15,265 nucleotides of DNA, taken from NCBI RefSeq assembly GCF_946479885.1, contig NZ_CAMLHM010000074.1:1-15265 (forward strand). The letters run 5' to 3'. The notes below the pieces were generated by a model. It was not told the DNA's origin. It did no database searches and saw nothing but the letters and a program-made list of their open reading frames with translations. Origin of the DNA: an uncultured Devosia sp. Its GTDB lineage: Bacteria > Pseudomonadota > Alphaproteobacteria > Rhizobiales > Devosiaceae. A program made the position numbers and the translations under genes. This document shows positions 6,467 to 14,550 of this stretch, one piece after another (position 1 is the first letter of the stretch; each line of letters begins with the position of its first letter).

Positions 6467-7543
6467 TCAGAGCGCCAGCCGGCCTTCGAAGGTTACCGCT
6501 TCCCCGGTGCGGGCGGTGAGCTTGCCGACGATCGAGGCGACTTCGCCCGAAGCATTGAGGTGATCGACCAGCTTCTGCGCATCATCAGGCGCCACGGCGA
6601 CCAGCATGCCGACGCCGCAGTTGAAGGTGCGCAACATTTCGCGCTCGTTCATGCCGCCGACCTGGCTCAGCCAGCCGAAGACCTTGGGCACGTTCACGGC
6701 GTTGAGGTCGACATGGGCTGCCAGATGATCGGGCAGCACGCGCGGAATATTGTCGATGAAACCACCGCCGGTAATGTGGGCCAGCGCCTTGATGCCGATC
6801 CCAGCCTTCAGCGCGGCCAGGAGAGGCTTCACATAGATGCGGGTGGGCGTCAGCAGCGCCTCCGACAACGACTGGCCAGAGGCAAAGGGAGCGTCGGCGG
6901 TCCAGGCCAGGCCGCTCAGCTCGACGATCTTGCGGACCAGCGAATAGCCGTTGGAATGCACACCGGACGAGGCGATGGCCACCAGGGTATCGCCTTCGGC
7001 GATGTCGGCGCGGGGCAGCAGGGTGCCGCGCTCGGCGGCGCCAACGGCAAAGCCGGCCAGGTCATAGTCGTTGCCATGATACATACCCGGCATTTCGGCG
7101 GTTTCGCCGCCGATCAGGGCGCAGCCGGCTATGCGGCAGCCCTCGGCAATGCCCGAAACAATGGCGGTGCCCTGTTCGACATCGAGCTTGCCGGTGGCGA
7201 AGTAGTCGAGAAAAAACAGCGGCTCGGCGCCCTGGACGATAATGTCGTTGACGCACATGGCCACCAGGTCCTGCCCGATGGTGCCATGATTGCCCGTATC
7301 GATGGCAATCTTGAGCTTGGTGCCGACGCCGTCATTGGCCGCCACCAGCACCGGATCGGTAAAGCCGGCGGCCCTCAGGTCGAACAGACCGCCGAAGCCG
7401 CCGATCTCGCCATCGGCGCCCGGACGCCTGGTTGAGCGGACAGCGGGCTTGATGGCCTCGACAAGGGCATTGCCGGCATCGATATCGACACCGGCCTGCT
7501 TGTACGACAGACCGTTTGATGTCAGGTTTTGCGGATCGGACAT
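6467..7543 (-). CDS. purM: Phosphoribosylformylglycinamidine cyclo-ligase (AIR synthetase)
   Basis: A 358-residue cytoplasmic enzyme that closes the imidazole ring, converting FGAM to AIR with ATP in the fifth step of purine synthesis. Family features are clear: [15 protein letters not shown] near the N-terminus, the GGFGGLFDL and [10 protein letters not shown] segments of the ATP/substrate site, the conserved [19 protein letters not shown] block, [11 protein letters not shown], and [14 protein letters not shown]. Length fits the family (about 345-360). The ATG at 7543 was preferred to an in-frame GTG at 7555: it gives the MSDPQN start and has GAGG a few bases upstream, while the GTG has none. 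It is first in the purM-kinase-purN operon and divergent from the AI-2E-type permease. Confidence 0.97.
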   Translation of the reverse strand: MSDPQNLTSNGLSYKQAGVDIDAGNALVEAIKPAVRSTRRPGADGEIGGFGGLFDLRAAGFTDPVLVAANDGVGTKLKIAIDTGNHGTIGQDLVAMCVNDIIVQGAEPLFFLDYFATGKLDVEQGTAIVSGIAEGCRIAGCALIGGETAEMPGMYHGNDYDLAGFAVGAAERGTLLPRADIAEGDTLVAIASSGVHSNGYSLVRKIVELSGLAWTADAPFASGQSLSEALLTPTRIYVKPLLAALKAGIGIKALAHITGGGFIDNIPRVLPDHLAAHVDLNAVNVPKVFGWLSQVGGMNEREMLRTFNCGVGMLVAVAPDDAQKLVDHLNASGEVASIVGKLTARTGEAVTFEGRLAL

Positions 7544-7602
7544 TGGCCTCAACACCGTATGGGGAAAGCGTGCGCAAAGCCGTTACCGGAAGACCAAGGC
7601 GG

Positions 7603-7631
7603 TTGCCAACTCCGGAGCCGGAAGCTAGACG
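7603..7631 (+). promoter_or_regulatory. Candidate promoter of the permease-hdaA-ppk1-ppx cluster
   Basis: -35 TTGCCA (7603-7608), a 17-nt spacer, and -10 TAGACG (7626-7631). The spacer carries a TCCGG-AG-CCGGA dyad (7611-7622) that could be an operator. The -35 match is good and the -10 poor. It lies back-to-back with the candidate purM promoter. Confidence 0.3.
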
Positions 7632-7633
7632 GC

Positions 7634-7662
7634 CTGATAGCTTCTCCACCACACCGACGCAA
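7634..7662 (-). promoter_or_regulatory. Candidate sigma70 promoter of the purM operon
   Basis: Read on the minus strand: -35 TTGCGT (7657-7662), a 17-nt spacer, then -10 TATCAG (7634-7639). Transcription would start near 7627, leaving a leader of about 80 nt. The match is partial (3/6 and 4/6), but the spacing and place are right. Confidence 0.35.
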
Positions 7663-7677
7663 GGGCCGCCCGGCACC

Positions 7678-8769
7678 ATGACACTGCGAAATCAAGTGCT
7701 GATCTGGGTCACCTTCCTTGTAGTGCTGGTGCTGCTGCTCTGGCTGTTCCGCGGCATCCTGCTGCCGTTCGTGGTCGGCGCGGCGCTGGCTTACCTGCTC
7801 AACCCCTTGGTCAACCAGCTGCAGGCCTGGCGGTTCAGCCGCGGCTGGGCCACGGCCGTGGTCCTTCTGAGCGTGATCACCATCGTGGTCAGCCTGTTCT
7901 TCATGTTCGTCCCGCTGATCGGGCAACAGATCATCGGGCTGATCCAGCGGCTGCCCGGCTACGTGTCCGATTTGCAGGATCTGGCGGTTCGCTGGTCTCC
8001 TGAAATCAACGCGTGGCTGGGGCCGGAGCGCGCCGCCCAGCTCGAGGCCACCATCAGCGACATGGCGGCTCAGGCGCTTGGCTTTATCGCCACATTGCCG
8101 GCCGAGCTGGTCAATATCGGTCTCACCGGTGCCGGCGTCATCGGCTTTACCCTGCTGACGCCGGTCGTTGCCTTCTATCTGCTGCTCGATTGGGAGGGCA
8201 TGATCCGGGGTCTGCAGGGGTTGCTGCCGCGGGAATCGCGCACCGAGATCAACCAGATCCTCAATGACATCGACAAATCGATGGCTGGCGTCATCCGCGG
8301 GCAGGGCGGTGTGTTGCTGATCGACGCGGCCTTCTATGCCACGGCGCTGAGCCTGATCGGGCTCAATTTCGGCCTCGCCGTCGGGTTGATCGCCGGGCTC
8401 CTGAGCTTCATCCCGTTTGTCGGCTTCGCCTTTGGCTTCGTGCTGTCGGTCGGTATCGCCATCGTGCAGTTCTGGCCCAATTACTGGATGGTGGTGGGCG
8501 TCTGCGCCATTTTCCTCGGTTGGCAGTTCGTCGAGGGCAACATCCTTTATCCCAAGCTGGTGGGTGGCTCGATCAACATCAACCCGGTCTGGCTGATGTT
8601 TGCCTTGCTGGCCTTCGGCGCCCTGTTCGGCTTTGTCGGCCTGCTGCTGGCTGTGCCGCTGGCCGCCATTGTCGGCGTGGTGGTGCGCTATGGCGTGGCC
8701 AAGTACAAGGCCAGCACCCTCTATCTCGGGCAGAATGGTGGCCCCGATGGCGCTTCCGGCCAGTCCTGA
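7678..8769 (+). CDS. AI-2E transporter family (PerM-like) inner-membrane protein
   Basis: A 363-residue polytopic inner-membrane protein of the AI-2E/PerM/YdiK family. Two hydrophobic segments fill the N-terminus (LIWVTFLVVLVLLLWLF, then ILLPFVVGAALAYLLNP, the family signature). A soluble stretch (about 90-140), PVVAFYLLLDWE, IRGQGGVLLID, a LSFIPFVGFAFG segment and EGNILYPKLVG near the C-terminal helices follow in the usual order. Family members have been linked to export of small signals and to ion transport; the substrate here is unknown. The ATG at 7678 matches the family N-terminus, though the only SD-like run (AAGGG) is rather far upstream. Its 3' end overlaps hdaA by 23 nt, so the two are probably translated together. 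Confidence 0.93.
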   Translation: MTLRNQVLIWVTFLVVLVLLLWLFRGILLPFVVGAALAYLLNPLVNQLQAWRFSRGWATAVVLLSVITIVVSLFFMFVPLIGQQIIGLIQRLPGYVSDLQDLAVRWSPEINAWLGPERAAQLEATISDMAAQALGFIATLPAELVNIGLTGAGVIGFTLLTPVVAFYLLLDWEGMIRGLQGLLPRESRTEINQILNDIDKSMAGVIRGQGGVLLIDAAFYATALSLIGLNFGLAVGLIAGLLSFIPFVGFAFGFVLSVGIAIVQFWPNYWMVVGVCAIFLGWQFVEGNILYPKLVGGSININPVWLMFALLAFGALFGFVGLLLAVPLAAIVGVVVRYGVAKYKASTLYLGQNGGPDGASGQS

Positions 8770-9487
8770 CGAGCCCAAGGGGCAGCTGACGCTCGAACTG
8801 GGGCACACCCCCGCCCAGGGCGAGGCGGATTTCATGGTCGGCGAAGGCAACGCGCTGGCGCATGGCCGCATCATGGCCTTTCCGCATTGGCCCGATCCGG
8901 TGACGCTGGTGACCGGCCCGGCCAAGTCCGGCAAGTCGCACCTGGCGCGCATCTTCGCCGATCGCAGCGGCGCCCGCTTTGCCGGCGTCGGTGATCTCGA
9001 GGCTCTGGCGACCGAGGGGGGGACCGCCCCTGTCATCGTCGAGGATGTGGATCGGCTGGATTATGACGAGGCCGGGCTCTTCCACCTGCTCAATCAGTCC
9101 ATGCGCGAGCAGCGCCCGATCTTGCTGACGGCGCGGGAAGACATTGCGAACTGGCCGCTGGCGACCGATGATGTCCGCTCGCGGGCCAGGCGAGCGGCCG
9201 CATACACGCTGGAACTGACGGACGACATTCAATTGTCACAGATGTTCGTGAAACTGTTCGGGGATCGGCAGATCAAGGTCGATCCCAGAATCATCTTCTA
9301 TCTGGTGGCGCGCATGGAGCGCTCCGCCGAAGAAGTCGTGACTCTGGCTGACCTCATTGACCGGCTGGCGCTTGCCAAGGGCACGGCTATTACCCGCAGC
9401 GTCGCCGCAGATGCGCTCAACCGGCGCCGACTGGCGCGCGGCGATACGAGCCTGGAACAGGATTGGGATACCCAAGACGATGAATGA
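8747..9487 (+). CDS. hdaA: HdaA-like DnaA-related regulatory ATPase
   Basis: A 246-residue AAA+ protein resembling the DnaA ATPase domain but lacking the DnaA C-terminal DNA-binding domain, as in Hda/HdaA. The family stimulates hydrolysis of DnaA-bound ATP after replication starts, when docked on the DNA-loaded beta clamp. Visible features: QLTLEL (13-18), matching the QLxLxL clamp-binding pattern of Hda; Walker A GPAKSGKS (57-64); Walker B VIVEDVD (96-102); a sensor-1-like PILLTARED; and a helical lid near the C-terminus ([19 protein letters not shown]). The ATG at 8747 was chosen because GGTGG lies 5 nt upstream and the clamp motif then falls near the N-terminus; the ATG at 8735 is an alternative. 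The gene overlaps the permease by 23 nt and ppk1 by 8 nt. Confidence 0.9.
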   Translation: MALPASPDEPKGQLTLELGHTPAQGEADFMVGEGNALAHGRIMAFPHWPDPVTLVTGPAKSGKSHLARIFADRSGARFAGVGDLEALATEGGTAPVIVEDVDRLDYDEAGLFHLLNQSMREQRPILLTAREDIANWPLATDDVRSRARRAAAYTLELTDDIQLSQMFVKLFGDRQIKVDPRIIFYLVARMERSAEEVVTLADLIDRLALAKGTAITRSVAADALNRRRLARGDTSLEQDWDTQDDE

Positions 9488-11648
9488 AATGAGCGAGTTT
9501 ACCGAAGCCGATGTCTCGGTCCCCGATGTCGAAGCGCTGCGCAAGAGCCCGGCGCGCTTCGTCAATCGTGAGGTAAGCTGGCTGCAGTTCAACATGCGCG
9601 TGCTCGAGGAAGCCGGCAATGTGAACCACCCGTTGCTGGAACGGCTGCGCTTCGTGTCGATCTCGGCCAACAATCTCGATGAATTCTACATGGTCCGCGT
9701 GGCCGGCCTTAAGGGCCAGATGCGCGCGGGGCTTTCCAAGCAGAGCGCCGACGGCCTGACGCCGGCCGAGCAGATGGAAGAGATCGCCACGCTCGCCCAG
9801 CACCTGCAGCTCGAGCAGCAGGATCACTGGCAGAGCCTGCGCGAGGAACTGTTTGCGCAGAACGTGGTGATCCACGAGGCCGACGACCTGACGCCGGACC
9901 AGGTGAACTACCTGCAAAAGCTGTTCCGCGAAGAGATCTTCCCGGTGCTGACCCCGATTGCGGTCGACCCGGCGCATCCGTTCCCGTTCATCCCCAATCT
10001 GGGGCTGGCGCTGGCCTTCGAACTCAAGCGCCCCGACAATGACCTGCCGCTGACCGCGCTGGTTCGCATTCCCGGCAATCTCGACCGTTTCATCAACCTG
10101 CCGACCGGCCTGGTTTCGGAAGGGCGCAGCGAAGTCGTGACCATCGACACGCTGGTCAAGCTGTTCTTCCACAAGATGTTCCCCGGCCACGAAGTGGTCG
10201 GCTCGGGCGCCTTCCGCGTCATCCGGGACAGCGAAATCGAAATCGACGATGAAGCGGCCGACCTGGTGGTGGAGTTCGAGACCGCGCTGCGCCAGCGCCG
10301 CCGCGGCCAGGTGATCCGCCTCGAGATCGAAAGCTCGATGCCGCGTGCCCTCAAGCGCCAGATCAGCGAACAGCTGGGCGTCAAGGATGGCGACGTGTTC
10401 GAGGTGCAGGGTTTCCTGGGACTGGCCGACGCACGCAAGGTCTGCGATGTCGAGCGCCCGGACCTCAAGTTCACGCCCTATCACGCCCGCTTCCCCGAGC
10501 GCATTCGCGACTATAGCGGCGACAGCTTCGCCGCCATCCGCGCCAAGGATATCCTGGTGCACCATCCATTCGAGAGTTTCGACGTGGTGGCGCAGTTCCT
10601 GATGCAGGCAGCCCGCGACCCGGATGTGGTTGCCATCAAGCAGACGCTTTACCGCACCTCGGCCGACAGCCCGATCATCAAGGCGCTGGTGCTGGCCGCC
10701 GAAGCCGGCAAGTCGGTGACGTGCCTGGTCGAACTCAAGGCGCGCTTTGACGAGGAAGCCAATATCCGCTGGGCCCGTGACCTGGAGCGCGCCGGCGCGC
10801 AGGTGGTGTTCGGCTTCATCGAGCTCAAGACCCACGCCAAGCTCAGCCAGGTGGTGCGGCGCGAAAAGGGCAAGCTGGTCAGCTATTGCCATATCGGCAC
10901 GGGCAACTACCACCCGATCACCGCCAAGATCTATACCGACCTCAGCTACTTCACCATCGACCCCTCCATCACCCGCGACGTGGCACGCGTGTTCAACTTC
11001 ATCACCGGCTATGCCCGGCCGACCGAACTCGAGACGATCGCGGTTTCACCGGTGAACCTGCGGCAGACGCTGCTGGACAATATTGCCGCGGAGATGGAAT
11101 TCGCGCGCAATAACCAGCCGGCCAGCATCCTGCTCAAGATGAACTCGCTGGTCGATCCACAGGTCATCGACGCGCTTTACGACGCCAGCCAGGCAGGCGT
11201 GAAGATCGACCTGATCGTCCGCGGCATCTGCTGCCTGCGGCCCGGCATTCCCGGCTTCTCCGACAACATCCGGGTGAAGTCGGTGGTCGGCCGGTTCCTC
11301 GAGCACAGCCGCATCTACTGCTTCGGCAATGGCGAAAGCATGCCCAATCCGCGCGCCAAGGTCTATATTTCCTCGGCCGACCTGATGGGACGGAACCTGG
11401 ATGGCCGTGTCGAAGTGATGGTGCCGATTCTCAACAAGACCGTGCATAAGCAGATCCTCGACCGCATCCTGGTAGCGTATCTGCGTGACAACCAGCAGAG
11501 CTGGGAGGTATTGCCTGACGGCAGTTCGCATCGCGTGCGCACCGCCGAAGGGGAAGAGCCCTTCAATGCGCATGACTACTTCATGACCAATCCGTCGCTA
11601 TCGGGACGCGGTAGCGCCGGTGGCGACGGCGAAGAGGGCCTGGCTTGA
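9480..11648 (+). CDS. ppk1: Polyphosphate kinase 1
   Basis: A 722-residue enzyme that reversibly polymerises the gamma-phosphate of ATP into inorganic polyphosphate. Domains appear in order: N-terminal [16 protein letters not shown] and [14 protein letters not shown]; a middle region with [16 protein letters not shown]; then the two phospholipase-D-like catalytic domains. The autophosphorylated His is His471 in [18 protein letters not shown] (E. coli His435), and the second catalytic His is His609 in [13 protein letters not shown] (E. coli His592). The length is normal. The start at 9480 overlaps the hdaA stop by 8 nt; the ATG at 9489 would remove three residues. Neither has a good SD, which fits coupling to hdaA translation. 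Its stop overlaps ppx. Confidence 0.98.
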   Translation: MNEMSEFTEADVSVPDVEALRKSPARFVNREVSWLQFNMRVLEEAGNVNHPLLERLRFVSISANNLDEFYMVRVAGLKGQMRAGLSKQSADGLTPAEQMEEIATLAQHLQLEQQDHWQSLREELFAQNVVIHEADDLTPDQVNYLQKLFREEIFPVLTPIAVDPAHPFPFIPNLGLALAFELKRPDNDLPLTALVRIPGNLDRFINLPTGLVSEGRSEVVTIDTLVKLFFHKMFPGHEVVGSGAFRVIRDSEIEIDDEAADLVVEFETALRQRRRGQVIRLEIESSMPRALKRQISEQLGVKDGDVFEVQGFLGLADARKVCDVERPDLKFTPYHARFPERIRDYSGDSFAAIRAKDILVHHPFESFDVVAQFLMQAARDPDVVAIKQTLYRTSADSPIIKALVLAAEAGKSVTCLVELKARFDEEANIRWARDLERAGAQVVFGFIELKTHAKLSQVVRREKGKLVSYCHIGTGNYHPITAKIYTDLSYFTIDPSITRDVARVFNFITGYARPTELETIAVSPVNLRQTLLDNIAAEMEFARNNQPASILLKMNSLVDPQVIDALYDASQAGVKIDLIVRGICCLRPGIPGFSDNIRVKSVVGRFLEHSRIYCFGNGESMPNPRAKVYISSADLMGRNLDGRVEVMVPILNKTVHKQILDRILVAYLRDNQQSWEVLPDGSSHRVRTAEGEEPFNAHDYFMTNPSLSGRGSAGGDGEEGLA
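11632..11638 (+). promoter_or_regulatory. Shine-Dalgarno that supports a TTG start for ppx
   Basis: AAGAGGG lies 6 nt before the TTG at 11645, at the end of ppk1. The next in-frame start candidate, GTG at 11711, would cut into the conserved stretch before DIGSNS. Confidence 0.55.
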
Positions 11649-13180
11649 ATCAATTCTGGGGCGTTGATGCCGACCCGACGGCGCAGGGCCGCATCAAGGG
11701 CGCAAAGCCCGTGGCCGTGCTCGATATCGGGTCCAACTCGGTGCGCCTGGTCGTCTATGAGCGTCACGCAAGGGCGCTGACGCCGCTCTATAACGAAAAA
11801 TCGGCCTGTGCACTGGGGCGGGGCGTCGGCCGGACGGGCCGGCTCGCCGACGCCAACGTCGCCCAGGCGCTCGATGCTATCAAACGCTTTGCCCTGGTGG
11901 CGCGGATGATGCGCGTGGGCAAGGTGTGGGTGCTGGCGACATCGGCAGTCCGCGACGCCGCCAACCGGCAGGAATTTGTCGACGCCGTCGAGGCGCTGAT
12001 GGACAGCAAGGTACAGGTGCTGTCGGGCGAGGAAGAGGCCCATTACGCCGCCCTCGGCGCTGTGGCCGGCATTCCCGGCTTTACCGGCATCGTCGGCGAT
12101 CTTGGCGGCGGCAGCCTTGAGCTCTCCAGCATCAACGAAGGCAATGACACGGACGGGGAATCGTTCGAGATCGGCGTCATCCGCCTGCAGGACGACAGCA
12201 ATGGTTCGCCCGTAAGGGCGGCGGCGATCGTGCGCGAGCGGCTGCAGAAATCCTCGCTGGGTCGCTCCGGGACAGATGCCTCGTTTGCCGCCATTGGCGG
12301 CACCTGGCGCTCGCTGGCCAAGCTGCATCAGATCGTGCGCAACTATCCGCTGCATATGGTGCAGCACTATGTCGTCCCGGCGGACGACATGATCGCCTTC
12401 TGCCAGGACATTATCGGCGCGGGCTCCCTCAAGGCCTATCCGGGGGCCGAGCATGTCAGCTCGTCCCGCCGCGAACTGGTCCCGTTCGGCGCGGCCGTGA
12501 TGGCCGAAGTGCTCAAGTCTGGTCAATTCGCCGATGTCGTGTTCTCGGCCCTGGGCGTGCGCGAAGGCTATCTCTATGGGCTTCTCGACAAGCGCGAGCA
12601 GGCCATCGACCCGCTGATCCAGGGCGCCGAAGAGCTCTCCGTGCTGCGCTCCCGCTCGCCGGCCCATGCCAGCGACCTGGTGGAATTCAGTGGCCAGTTT
12701 CTCGACCTGACCGGCACCCCGGAAACCACCGACCAGGCGCGGCTCCGCACCGTGGCGTGTCTGTTGGCCGATATCGGCTGGCGCGCCCATCCCGATTATC
12801 GCGGACCGCAAAGCGTCGATGCGGTGGCCTACAGCTCGCTGAGCGGCGTGGATCACCCCGGTCGCTCGTTCCTCGCCCAGGCCATCGCCGTGCGCTATGA
12901 CGGGCTCAAGAGCAAGGCGGCGGCTCCGCTGGCCGGACTCGGCTCGGCTGAGACGACGGCTCGTGCGCGGCTGATTGGTGCACTGTTCCGGGTGGCCTAT
13001 CCAATGACGGCCGCAATGCCCGGCATCCTGCCGCGCATCCGCTTCGAGGTGGCCGGCAACGCCCTGTCGCTGGTTTTGCCTGCCGACCTGGCCTTCCTCG
13101 ACGGCGAACACCTGCGCGGCCGGCTGGAGCAGTTCGCCGGCGTAGCCGGGCTCAAGGCCTCGGCGGTGCGGGTGGAGTAG
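11645..13180 (+). CDS. ppx: Exopolyphosphatase / pppGpp phosphohydrolase family
   Basis: A 511-residue member of the Ppx/GppA family (ASKHA fold), which releases phosphate from polyphosphate ends and/or the 5' phosphate of pppGpp. Motifs: [13 protein letters not shown] (27-39), the phosphate-1 loop; TSAVRDAAN (99-107); [13 protein letters not shown] (126-138), with the conserved catalytic Glu; and [10 protein letters not shown] (151-160), the phosphate-2 loop. A long C-terminal region includes an HD-like helical part ([28 protein letters not shown]). The start is TTG, overlapping the ppk1 stop (TTGA). It is supported by an SD and by the [12 protein letters not shown] leader that resembles rhizobial homologues. 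Which substrate dominates cannot be read from sequence. Co-transcription with ppk1 puts synthesis and breakdown of polyphosphate on one message. Confidence 0.95.
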   Translation: MNQFWGVDADPTAQGRIKGAKPVAVLDIGSNSVRLVVYERHARALTPLYNEKSACALGRGVGRTGRLADANVAQALDAIKRFALVARMMRVGKVWVLATSAVRDAANRQEFVDAVEALMDSKVQVLSGEEEAHYAALGAVAGIPGFTGIVGDLGGGSLELSSINEGNDTDGESFEIGVIRLQDDSNGSPVRAAAIVRERLQKSSLGRSGTDASFAAIGGTWRSLAKLHQIVRNYPLHMVQHYVVPADDMIAFCQDIIGAGSLKAYPGAEHVSSSRRELVPFGAAVMAEVLKSGQFADVVFSALGVREGYLYGLLDKREQAIDPLIQGAEELSVLRSRSPAHASDLVEFSGQFLDLTGTPETTDQARLRTVACLLADIGWRAHPDYRGPQSVDAVAYSSLSGVDHPGRSFLAQAIAVRYDGLKSKAAAPLAGLGSAETTARARLIGALFRVAYPMTAAMPGILPRIRFEVAGNALSLVLPADLAFLDGEHLRGRLEQFAGVAGLKASAVRVE

Positions 13181-13187
13181 CTACTCC
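13174..13187. repeat. 14-bp perfect palindrome across the ppx and rnd stop codons
   Basis: GGAGTAG followed directly by CTACTCC, centred on the junction of two convergent stop codons (both TAG, on opposite strands, with no base between). As RNA it gives at most a 5-bp stem with an AGCU loop on either strand, and no T run follows. It may be a weak bidirectional terminator or a coincidence of both genes ending in similar codons. Confidence 0.5.
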
Positions 13188-14350
13188 GCCGGCGTCGCAT
13201 CCTTCACGGCGAATTCCAGGACGCCCTTGCGCGTCGCGACCAGGCCAATGCGGCCATGCTTGATATCGAGCGCCTTGTCACCGAAGAGCTTGCGACGCCA
13301 GCCCTTGAGGGCAGGGACGTCTGCCTCGTCATCGAGCACGAGAGCGTCGATATCGTCCGAAGTGGCGAGAATACGGGCAGCAACGCCATGCTGCTCGGCA
13401 ACTGACTTGAGCAATACGCGGATAAGGTCGCCGACAGCGCCCTTGGGTGACGGACCGCGATAGCGCTCCGGCATGCTGGGCAGGTCGGCCTTGCCGAGCG
13501 CTTCCACATCCCTGAGCAGCACCATGATCTCGGCGGCGGCCGAACTGCGGCCAAAGCCACGCGGCACGGCGCGGAGCTTCTCGAACGCATCCGGCGTCAG
13601 CGGGCGCTGCATGGCCAGCTCGAACAGCACGTCGTCCTTGAGCACGCGGCTCCGCGGCTGGTCGCTGTCCTGCGCGCGCCGTTCCCGCCACGCGGCAAGC
13701 TTCATCATCGCCGCCAGATCACGCGGGCGGTTGATCTTCATCTTGAGCCGTTCCCAGGCCTGTTCCGGCTGGACGACATAGGTATCGATGCTGCGCAGCA
13801 CGCCCAGTTCGTCCTCCACCCAGTCCCAGCGCTTGGTGGCGTCGACCTGCTTGCGCAACTCGCGATAGATGTCGCGCAGATGGGTGACGTCGGCCACGGC
13901 ATAGAGGCGCTGCTTCTCGCTGAGCGGACGCGCCGACCAGTCGGTAAAGCGGCTGGACTTGTCGAGCTCCACATTGGTGATGGAACGGACGAGGTTGTCG
14001 TAGGAGACGCTGTCGCCAAAGCCGCACACGCTGGCGGCGATCTGGGTGTCGAAGATATTGACCGGGACCTTGCCGGTCAGCTTGACGAAGATTTCGATGT
14101 CCTGCCGCGCGGCGTGGAACACCTTGGTGACACCGGGATTGGCCAGCAGGTGGAAGAACGGCGCCAGGTCCAGTGCGGGAGCGAGCGGGTCGATCAGCAC
14201 CGCCTCGTCGTCGGTGGCGGCCTGGATGAGGCAGAGTTTCGGCCAATAGGTCGTTTCGCGAAGGAACTCGGTATCGACAGTCACAAAATCGAACTTCGCA
14301 GCGCGCTCGCAGAAAGAAGCGAGCACGTCTGTGGAAACTATGAGGTCCAT
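13181..14350 (-). CDS. rnd: Ribonuclease D
   Basis: A 389-residue 3'-5' exoribonuclease of the DEDDy class, acting on tRNA precursors and other structured RNA 3' ends. The catalytic residues are visible: Asp26 and Glu28 in VDTEF (ExoI), Asp84 in HAARQDIE (ExoII), and Tyr150 with Asp154 in YAVADVTHL (ExoIII). An HRDC domain follows from about residue 208 (PRDLAAMMKLAAWRERRA), then the C-terminal region typical of full-length RNase D. The ATG at 14350 gives MDLIVSTDVL, with GGACG a few bases upstream. The gene diverges from aspS across 200 nt and abuts the ppx stop exactly. Length and motifs are normal. Confidence 0.96.
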   Translation of the reverse strand: MDLIVSTDVLASFCERAAKFDFVTVDTEFLRETTYWPKLCLIQAATDDEAVLIDPLAPALDLAPFFHLLANPGVTKVFHAARQDIEIFVKLTGKVPVNIFDTQIAASVCGFGDSVSYDNLVRSITNVELDKSSRFTDWSARPLSEKQRLYAVADVTHLRDIYRELRKQVDATKRWDWVEDELGVLRSIDTYVVQPEQAWERLKMKINRPRDLAAMMKLAAWRERRAQDSDQPRSRVLKDDVLFELAMQRPLTPDAFEKLRAVPRGFGRSSAAAEIMVLLRDVEALGKADLPSMPERYRGPSPKGAVGDLIRVLLKSVAEQHGVAARILATSDDIDALVLDDEADVPALKGWRRKLFGDKALDIKHGRIGLVATRKGVLEFAVKDATPAE

Positions 14351-14412
14351 ACCGGCGTCCGTCTCAAATTCGTCAATATCTTTCCTAGCAGGTGCGCGGG
14401 GTCCACTCCATA

Positions 14413-14434
14413 CCGGATTTGTTAAGCAATCCGG
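14413..14434. repeat. Inverted repeat between rnd and aspS
   Basis: CCGGATT (14413-14419), 8-nt loop TGTTAAGC, AATCCGG (14428-14434). It is a perfect 7-bp stem, extendable by a G-C pair with one bulged T. It lies about 65 nt upstream of the rnd start and 50 nt upstream of the candidate aspS -35. An operator for the divergent pair or a hairpin in the rnd leader are both possible. A short (GC)n run (14443-14453) sits just beside it. Confidence 0.4.
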
Positions 14435-14484
14435 CAGGGTTAGCGCGCGCGCGGCGTCGATGGTTCCGCCGACGCCCGTTCAAC

Positions 14485-14513
14485 TTGACAAGCGGGGACT
14501 CCCATGCGCTTTT
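14485..14513 (+). promoter_or_regulatory. Candidate aspS promoter
   Basis: A perfect TTGACA -35 (14485-14490), a 17-nt spacer, then GCTTTT (14508-14513), which resembles the GCT-beginning -10 of alphaproteobacterial housekeeping promoters. Transcription would start near 14520, about 30 nt before the ATG. A GACTC site (14497-14501) lies in the spacer and GATTC (14523-14527) just after the predicted start. Confidence 0.5.
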
Positions 14514-14550
14514 CCCGCCCAAGATTCAGGCCTTTTCCCAGAGTTTCGAC

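Noticed and set aside
5999..7435. Plus-strand open frame of 478 codons opposite the kinase and purM
   Set aside because: Shadow frame across two genes with clear motifs. It has no SD or conserved domain.
7549..9036. Minus-strand open frame of 495 codons opposite the permease and hdaA
   Set aside because: It has the composition of an antisense shadow (Gln, Asp, His, Gly), overlaps two well-supported genes, and carries no recognisable motif.
9417..10913. Minus-strand open frame of 498 codons opposite ppk1
   Set aside because: Antisense shadow of codon bias in ppk1. It has no motif and ends over hdaA.
11576..13111. Minus-strand open frame of 511 codons opposite ppx
   Set aside because: Its length is striking, but it mirrors ppx codon structure, is rich in His/Gly/Gln and has no family features.
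14443..14453. GC-alternating run that might form Z-DNA
   Set aside because: It is only about 11 bases long, common by chance at this base composition. Noted beside the rnd-aspS dyad but not claimed as a feature.
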